This document shows, one piece after another, positions 59,892 through 64,000 of a DNA stretch of 64,000 nt. Position numbers and translations under genes: made by a program. A model generated the notes under the pieces. The model did no database searches and had not been told where the DNA came from. It was given only the letters and a program-made list of their open reading frames with translations. Every line of letters begins with the position of its first letter. Within the stretch, counting starts at the first letter, position 1. The stretch is taken from contig JBAYTR010000011.1 of the NCBI GenBank assembly GCA_041675505.1, positions 1 to 64,000 of the forward strand, in the 5' to 3' direction. The DNA comes from JAGPCK01 sp041675505 (GTDB lineage: Bacteria > Bacteroidota > Bacteroidia > UKL13-3).

Positions 59892-62315
59892 ATGAAATAC
59901 GCAGCAACATTACTGCTGCTATGCATAGGGTTTATTTCCCGTGCACAGCAGTTACACATATTTAATAAATCAGACCTTAAACCACTAGAGGGCGTTTTGG
60001 TCTACGTTCCTAATACTACCAATGCCGTTCAATCAAATGCCAAAGGAGTAGCTGACTTGACGGCTTTTTCATCTGCTGATACATTACTAATAAAGCTGGT
60101 AGGATTTCAAACCCAGCAATTCACTAAATCAGCTTTGGAAGCTAAAGCATTTAAAATTTACCTGAGTGAGGTAAGCTTTGATTTGGATGAAGTAGTGCTC
60201 ACAGCAAACAAATCCGAAGAGAAGAAGATTGATATTCCGCAACAGATTGAAGTTATCTCAGCCCGTAAAATAGAACAAAACAATCCGCAAACCTCAGCCG
60301 ATTTGTTACTACAAACAGGTAAAGTGTATATGCAAATGAGCCAGCAGGGTGGCGGTAGTCCCATTTTGCGCGGCTTTGAAGCCAACCGTGTATTGATGGT
60401 GGTGGATGGAGTTCGCCTGAACAATGCCGTGTACCGTGCCGGGCATTTACAAAATGTAATTACCATTGACCCCAATAGCATTGACAGGGTAGAGGTAATG
60501 TACGGCCCCGGTTCTGTTATGTATGGCAGTGATGCCTTGGGTGGAGTAATGCATTTTTACACTAAACGTCCGCAGTTGTCTACTACAGGTAAATTATTGG
60601 TTAATGGATCTTCTTTTGTTCGCTATTCTTCCGCCAGCAATGAAAAAACCGGCAACGTATCCGTAAACATCGGAGGTAAAAAACTGGCCTCATTTACCTC
60701 TTTTACCTACAAAGATTTTGGCGATTTAAAAGCCGGTGCCAACCGCCCGGGCGCCTATCCTGAATTAGGGAAAGTGCTCTACTATGCACAACGCATCAAC
60801 GGTGCTGATTCAATGGTGAAGAACAAAGATTATAATGTTCAGAAAGGAGCGGGGTATTCGCAGTATGACATTACTCAGAAATTTTTATACAAAGCGGGTA
60901 AGTACATTGATGTATTGCTTAATGTGCAATATTCCAACTCAACCGATGTACCTCGGTTTGACCGTTTGACTGAATACAGCGGCAGTAAACTCAAGTTCGC
61001 TGAGTGGTACTACGGACCGCAAACACGTTTCTTTAATTCGCTAACAACAGAGTTTAAAAAAGAGAATGCTTTTTATAAAACCGCACGCATTATTTTATCT
61101 CAGCAAACTATTGATGAATCAAGACACGACAGACGCTTTAATACAGTAAATAAACGTTCTCAAATTGAAAAAATAAACGTCTACGCGCTTAATGCAGATT
61201 TTATAAAAGACTTTAAAAAGAAACACGAGTTGCGCTACGGTGCAGAGGTGTTACTGAACAAGGTAAACTCAAAAGCGCATTTTGAAGACATCACCACAGG
61301 AGCAATTTCAAAAGCACAAACCCGTTACCCTGACGGTGGTAGTGACATGAACACGATTGCCGCATATTTGACTCATCGCTGGGAGATCAACAGAAAATTC
61401 ATTTTGTCATCAGGTGCCAGATTCAGTTCCGTGAAATTGTCTTCATCTTTTGCTGATACTACCGTTTTTCCTTTTCCATTTGCTGATGTAAACAATACAT
61501 TCACTGCCCTGAACGGAAGTGTTGGCCTGGTTTACCTGCCGGGCAACGATTGGCGTTTATCTGTATTGGGTTCATCGGGTTTCAGAGCACCCAATGTTGA
61601 TGATGCCACCAAGTTTTTTGACTCCAAACCCGGGGCGGTTTTAGTAGTACCTAATTCATTGCTTAAACCTGAAAATGTATACACCGCTGAACTCACCATC
61701 GGGAAAGTAATTGACAAAAAAACACGTGTTGAACTGAACGGGTATTACAGCCATTTTAACAACATTATTGTTACTGCTCCGTATTTGTTAAATGGTCAGG
61801 ATTCTGTGTTCTATAACGGTTTATTATCCGCGGTGCAGGCCAGTCAGAACAAGCGCAGTGCTTACATTACCGGCTTTACGGCAACACTGGAGTCTGAACT
61901 CACACCTTCTTTTGCTATGCAACATACACTCACGTATACCTACGGCAGGCTCAATGATGTTAACGCATCAGGTAAAGATACACTTACCCCGTTAGATCAT
62001 ATTCCGCCTGTGTACGGCCAATCTGCTTTTGTGTTGCGCAAAAAGAAATTCAGAGCAGAGTTTCAAGTACGTTACAATGCATGGAAACTAAAGAAAGATT
62101 ATAGGCTGAATGCTGAGGACAATGAAGACTCTGCAACACCGCAAGGTATGCCCGGTTGGTGTGTATTTAATCTGAGAACAGAATACACCTTTAATCAATA
62201 TTTCAAAGTGCAGGCTGCGGTGGAGAACATATTAGACTACCATTACAGGTATTTTGCATCGGGTATTAGTGCCCCGGGCAGAAACTTTGTTTTGGCTTTA
62301 AGAGCAAATTTTTAA
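59892..62315 (+). CDS. TonB-dependent receptor, haemin/haemoglobin-type
   Basis: 807 aa with a signal peptide and a carboxypeptidase-D regulatory-like domain (about 20-100). The plug has a motif set close to HmuR/HemR receptors: SPILRGFEANRVLMVVDGVR and RAGHLQNVITIDPNSIDRVE, then MYGPGSVMYGSDALGGVMHF. The barrel ends in RNFVLALRANF with a terminal Phe. Haem or haemoglobin uptake is inferred from this resemblance. An M43 protease gene follows after 10 bp. Confidence 0.9.
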   Translation: MKYAATLLLLCIGFISRAQQLHIFNKSDLKPLEGVLVYVPNTTNAVQSNAKGVADLTAFSSADTLLIKLVGFQTQQFTKSALEAKAFKIYLSEVSFDLDEVVLTANKSEEKKIDIPQQIEVISARKIEQNNPQTSADLLLQTGKVYMQMSQQGGGSPILRGFEANRVLMVVDGVRLNNAVYRAGHLQNVITIDPNSIDRVEVMYGPGSVMYGSDALGGVMHFYTKRPQLSTTGKLLVNGSSFVRYSSASNEKTGNVSVNIGGKKLASFTSFTYKDFGDLKAGANRPGAYPELGKVLYYAQRINGADSMVKNKDYNVQKGAGYSQYDITQKFLYKAGKYIDVLLNVQYSNSTDVPRFDRLTEYSGSKLKFAEWYYGPQTRFFNSLTTEFKKENAFYKTARIILSQQTIDESRHDRRFNTVNKRSQIEKINVYALNADFIKDFKKKHELRYGAEVLLNKVNSKAHFEDITTGAISKAQTRYPDGGSDMNTIAAYLTHRWEINRKFILSSGARFSSVKLSSSFADTTVFPFPFADVNNTFTALNGSVGLVYLPGNDWRLSVLGSSGFRAPNVDDATKFFDSKPGAVLVVPNSLLKPENVYTAELTIGKVIDKKTRVELNGYYSHFNNIIVTAPYLLNGQDSVFYNGLLSAVQASQNKRSAYITGFTATLESELTPSFAMQHTLTYTYGRLNDVNASGKDTLTPLDHIPPVYGQSAFVLRKKKFRAEFQVRYNAWKLKKDYRLNAEDNEDSATPQGMPGWCVFNLRTEYTFNQYFKVQAAVENILDYHYRYFASGISAPGRNFVLALRANF

Positions 62316-62325
62316 TATTTGAGGC

Positions 62326-64000
62326 ATGATGAAATATTTGAGTTTAGGTATAGTGCTCGCTGTATTGACCTGTACACAGTCCAAGGCACAGCATAACAAG
62401 TGGTGTATAACAGATGAAATACATGCAGAGCAATTAAAAAATGATCCGCAGATGTATTTGCGCATGCAGCAGTTTAATGAGCTGGTAAAAGCCGCTCAGG
62501 AAGGTAAAACCAAAGCCAATGCGGAAGATGTAGACCAGATTATAAAAATTCCGGTGGTGTTTCATGTGTTTCATGAAAATGGTAATGAGAATATTTCCCG
62601 CACCCAAATTCTCGATCAGATCAGAATCCTGAACGAAGATTTCAGGCGTTTAAACAAAGACAGTATAAACACTAACTCTGTTTTTAAAGACGTAGCCGCT
62701 GATTTTAAAGTGGAGTTTGAACTGGCAAAGTTGGATCCTAACGGACGTTGTACCGATGGAGTAGTAAGAATGTACACCCGTTATACGTCCAATGCAGATG
62801 ATAACATCAAACGTTTGAGCGTATGGCCCAACAACCGCTACCTCAATGTATGGGTGGTGAAAAACATTAAAGACAGGGGAGATGCGGGCACCATACTTGG
62901 TTATGCGCAGTTCCCTTGGGCCATTAACGGTAAGCAATCCAGTGTTACAGACGGTGTAATTATTCGCCATGATTATATTGGAAGTGTGGGCACCAGTAAT
63001 GCTGCACGTGCAGGTAGAGTAGCTACGCATGAAATCGGTCATTGGCTCGGATTATTTCATCCGTTTCAGGGCGGTTGTGAACAAGGAGATGATGTGTTAG
63101 ATACTCCTCCGGTTGATGAAGCCAGTTACGGCTGCAATCGCATTAACTCCTGCACCAATGATAACCCCGATTTGCCTGACCAGATTGAGAATTTTATGGA
63201 TTACGCAGACGGCAGTTGTCAGAATATGTTTACCAAAGGACAAAAAGCCCGCTCTCGCCAGGTGTTGTTTATAAACAGAGAAGACCTTTGGAAAGAAAGT
63301 AACTTGGTGGCTACCGGGCTTGTCGGACAGTCGGCTCAGGTTTGTGCTTTGATACCCGTGGGAGCTGCCTTTTGCAGTAACAACTACCCTTGCGAAGGAA
63401 CCTCTATCACCTTCAGGGATATTTCTTACAATACTACCGTTAGCTCACGCACCTGGTTGTTTGAAGGCGGTACACCGGCCACATCAACGGCTGCAAATCC
63501 GGTAGTTCAATACAGTACTTCCGGTAAATACGATGTAACCCTTATTGTATCCAATGCCAATGGAACAGATACCGTTTGGTACAATGATTTGGTAATGGTT
63601 TCTTCCGCCATAGCTGTGGTAAAAGCCCCGCATGCCGAGAGTTTTGAAAACACTGCTCTGGCTATTGAAGCCTGGTATTCCACCGCTACAGGTCCCAATC
63701 AATGGGCCATTTCCGGTTTAGCTTCATACGGAAACAACAAAAGTATCCGGGTGAGAAATAATTTCGGACAAAACGGAAATATCCATTCCCTCATTTCTCC
63801 TGCTATCAGCACCAGCGGACTAACACCTGTTGTACTTGGTTTTGCCTATTCCTATGCGAACAAAACAGGCTCATTTATTGGCGATGTTACCGCCCCAAAT
63901 GACAGGTTAACCATAACCGTGAGTACTGATTGTGGTAACAGTTGGACCAACATCTGGTCAAGAACGGGTGCACAACTGTCTACCATAACCGGTACAATTA
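62326..64000 (+). CDS. M43-family zinc metalloprotease (cytophagalysin), 3' end beyond window
   Basis: At least 558 aa with no stop to position 64000. A signal peptide (MMKYLSLGIVLAVLTCTQSKA) precedes a pro-region. The catalytic domain has HVFHENGNENISRTQILDQI, then the zinc site His235-Glu-x-x-His239 with His245 (HEIGHWLGLFH) and a Met-turn FMDYADGS. A PKD domain follows (about 348-430: CEGTSITFRDIS, then STSGKYDVTLIVSNANGTDT). Homologues end in a type IX sorting tail. It starts 10 bp after the TonB receptor. Confidence 0.92.
   Translation, partial: MMKYLSLGIVLAVLTCTQSKAQHNKWCITDEIHAEQLKNDPQMYLRMQQFNELVKAAQEGKTKANAEDVDQIIKIPVVFHVFHENGNENISRTQILDQIRILNEDFRRLNKDSINTNSVFKDVAADFKVEFELAKLDPNGRCTDGVVRMYTRYTSNADDNIKRLSVWPNNRYLNVWVVKNIKDRGDAGTILGYAQFPWAINGKQSSVTDGVIIRHDYIGSVGTSNAARAGRVATHEIGHWLGLFHPFQGGCEQGDDVLDTPPVDEASYGCNRINSCTNDNPDLPDQIENFMDYADGSCQNMFTKGQKARSRQVLFINREDLWKESNLVATGLVGQSAQVCALIPVGAAFCSNNYPCEGTSITFRDISYNTTVSSRTWLFEGGTPATSTAANPVVQYSTSGKYDVTLIVSNANGTDTVWYNDLVMVSSAIAVVKAPHAESFENTALAIEAWYSTATGPNQWAISGLASYGNNKSIRVRNNFGQNGNIHSLISPAISTSGLTPVVLGFAYSYANKTGSFIGDVTAPNDRLTITVSTDCGNSWTNIWSRTGAQLSTITGTI

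Overview
The window is a stretch of a Bacteroidota chromosome. The evidence is a set of phylum markers: the gliding/type IX secretion accessory protein GldC, three proteins with type IX (Por) C-terminal sorting tails plus a truncated M43 metalloprotease of the same secreted class, two large TonB-dependent receptors, DUF6913 and DUF4369/TlpA lipoproteins, an Ala/Glu-extended ribosomal protein S16, and promoters of the Bacteroidota type (-33 TTG, about 19 nt, -7 TAnnTTTG). Class or genus cannot be fixed from this sequence. Most of the window is vertically inherited housekeeping DNA. AT-rich orphan lipoproteins, an IS3 end and a degraded four-helix-bundle gene are the accessory parts.

Layout. 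1-230: the first codons of an IS3-type OrfA and its leader. 228-4494: DUF393 protein and divergent ffh, an orphan lipoprotein, then the rpsP-rimM-trmD operon. 4666-7500: HerA/DUF853 ATPase followed by AT-rich lipoproteins (MORN-repeat type and an orphan). 7574-9501: GNAT enzyme, LuxC-like acyl-CoA reductase, divergent ferredoxin. 9661-12566: NlpC/P60 hydrolase, peroxiredoxin, nfeD-floA, tRNA-Arg(ACG). 12613-17941: two tandem secreted paralogues, each 879 aa and built from 48-aa WNPN repeats. 18074-23603: an operon of FkbH-like HAD enzyme, acyl carrier protein, MBOAT acyltransferase, AlgJ/AlgX-like SGNH protein and a methyltransferase. 23714-30162: TonB receptor, haem-binding protein, cupin, gldC, MerR regulator, PKD protein, M23 peptidase. 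30294-36703: alaS, an orphan lipoprotein, TPR and Mpo1-like proteins, a zinc-type oxidoreductase, a histone H1-like protein. 37420-47856: gatB, TlpA, a PhoB/PhoR-like pair, RluA, a Wzi-like porin, ligA, DUF6913, dapA. 47853-57377: SulP-carbonic anhydrase fusion, thioredoxin, serine hydrolase, LTA-synthase-like enzyme, DUF1015, serA, serC. 57485-64000: small barrel protein, rhomboid protease, phosphoesterase, a haemin-type TonB receptor, and the start of an M43 protease.

The most interesting system is the five-gene operon at 18074-23603. Its membrane and periplasmic parts look like the alginate acetylation pair AlgI/AlgJ, but it also carries its own carrier protein and an FkbH-type enzyme. FkbH enzymes make glyceryl-ACP from 1,3-bisphosphoglycerate. 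The simplest reading is a pathway that loads a three-carbon, possibly methylated, acyl group onto ACP, passes it across the membrane and esterifies an envelope glycan or lipid. This is inference from gene content. Other points of note are the twin WNPN-repeat proteins (14 units each, which would suit two seven-bladed propellers), the SulP-carbonic anhydrase fusion, the serC-serA-DUF1015-LTA-synthase operon lacking a phosphoserine phosphatase, and several families of short intergenic repeats.
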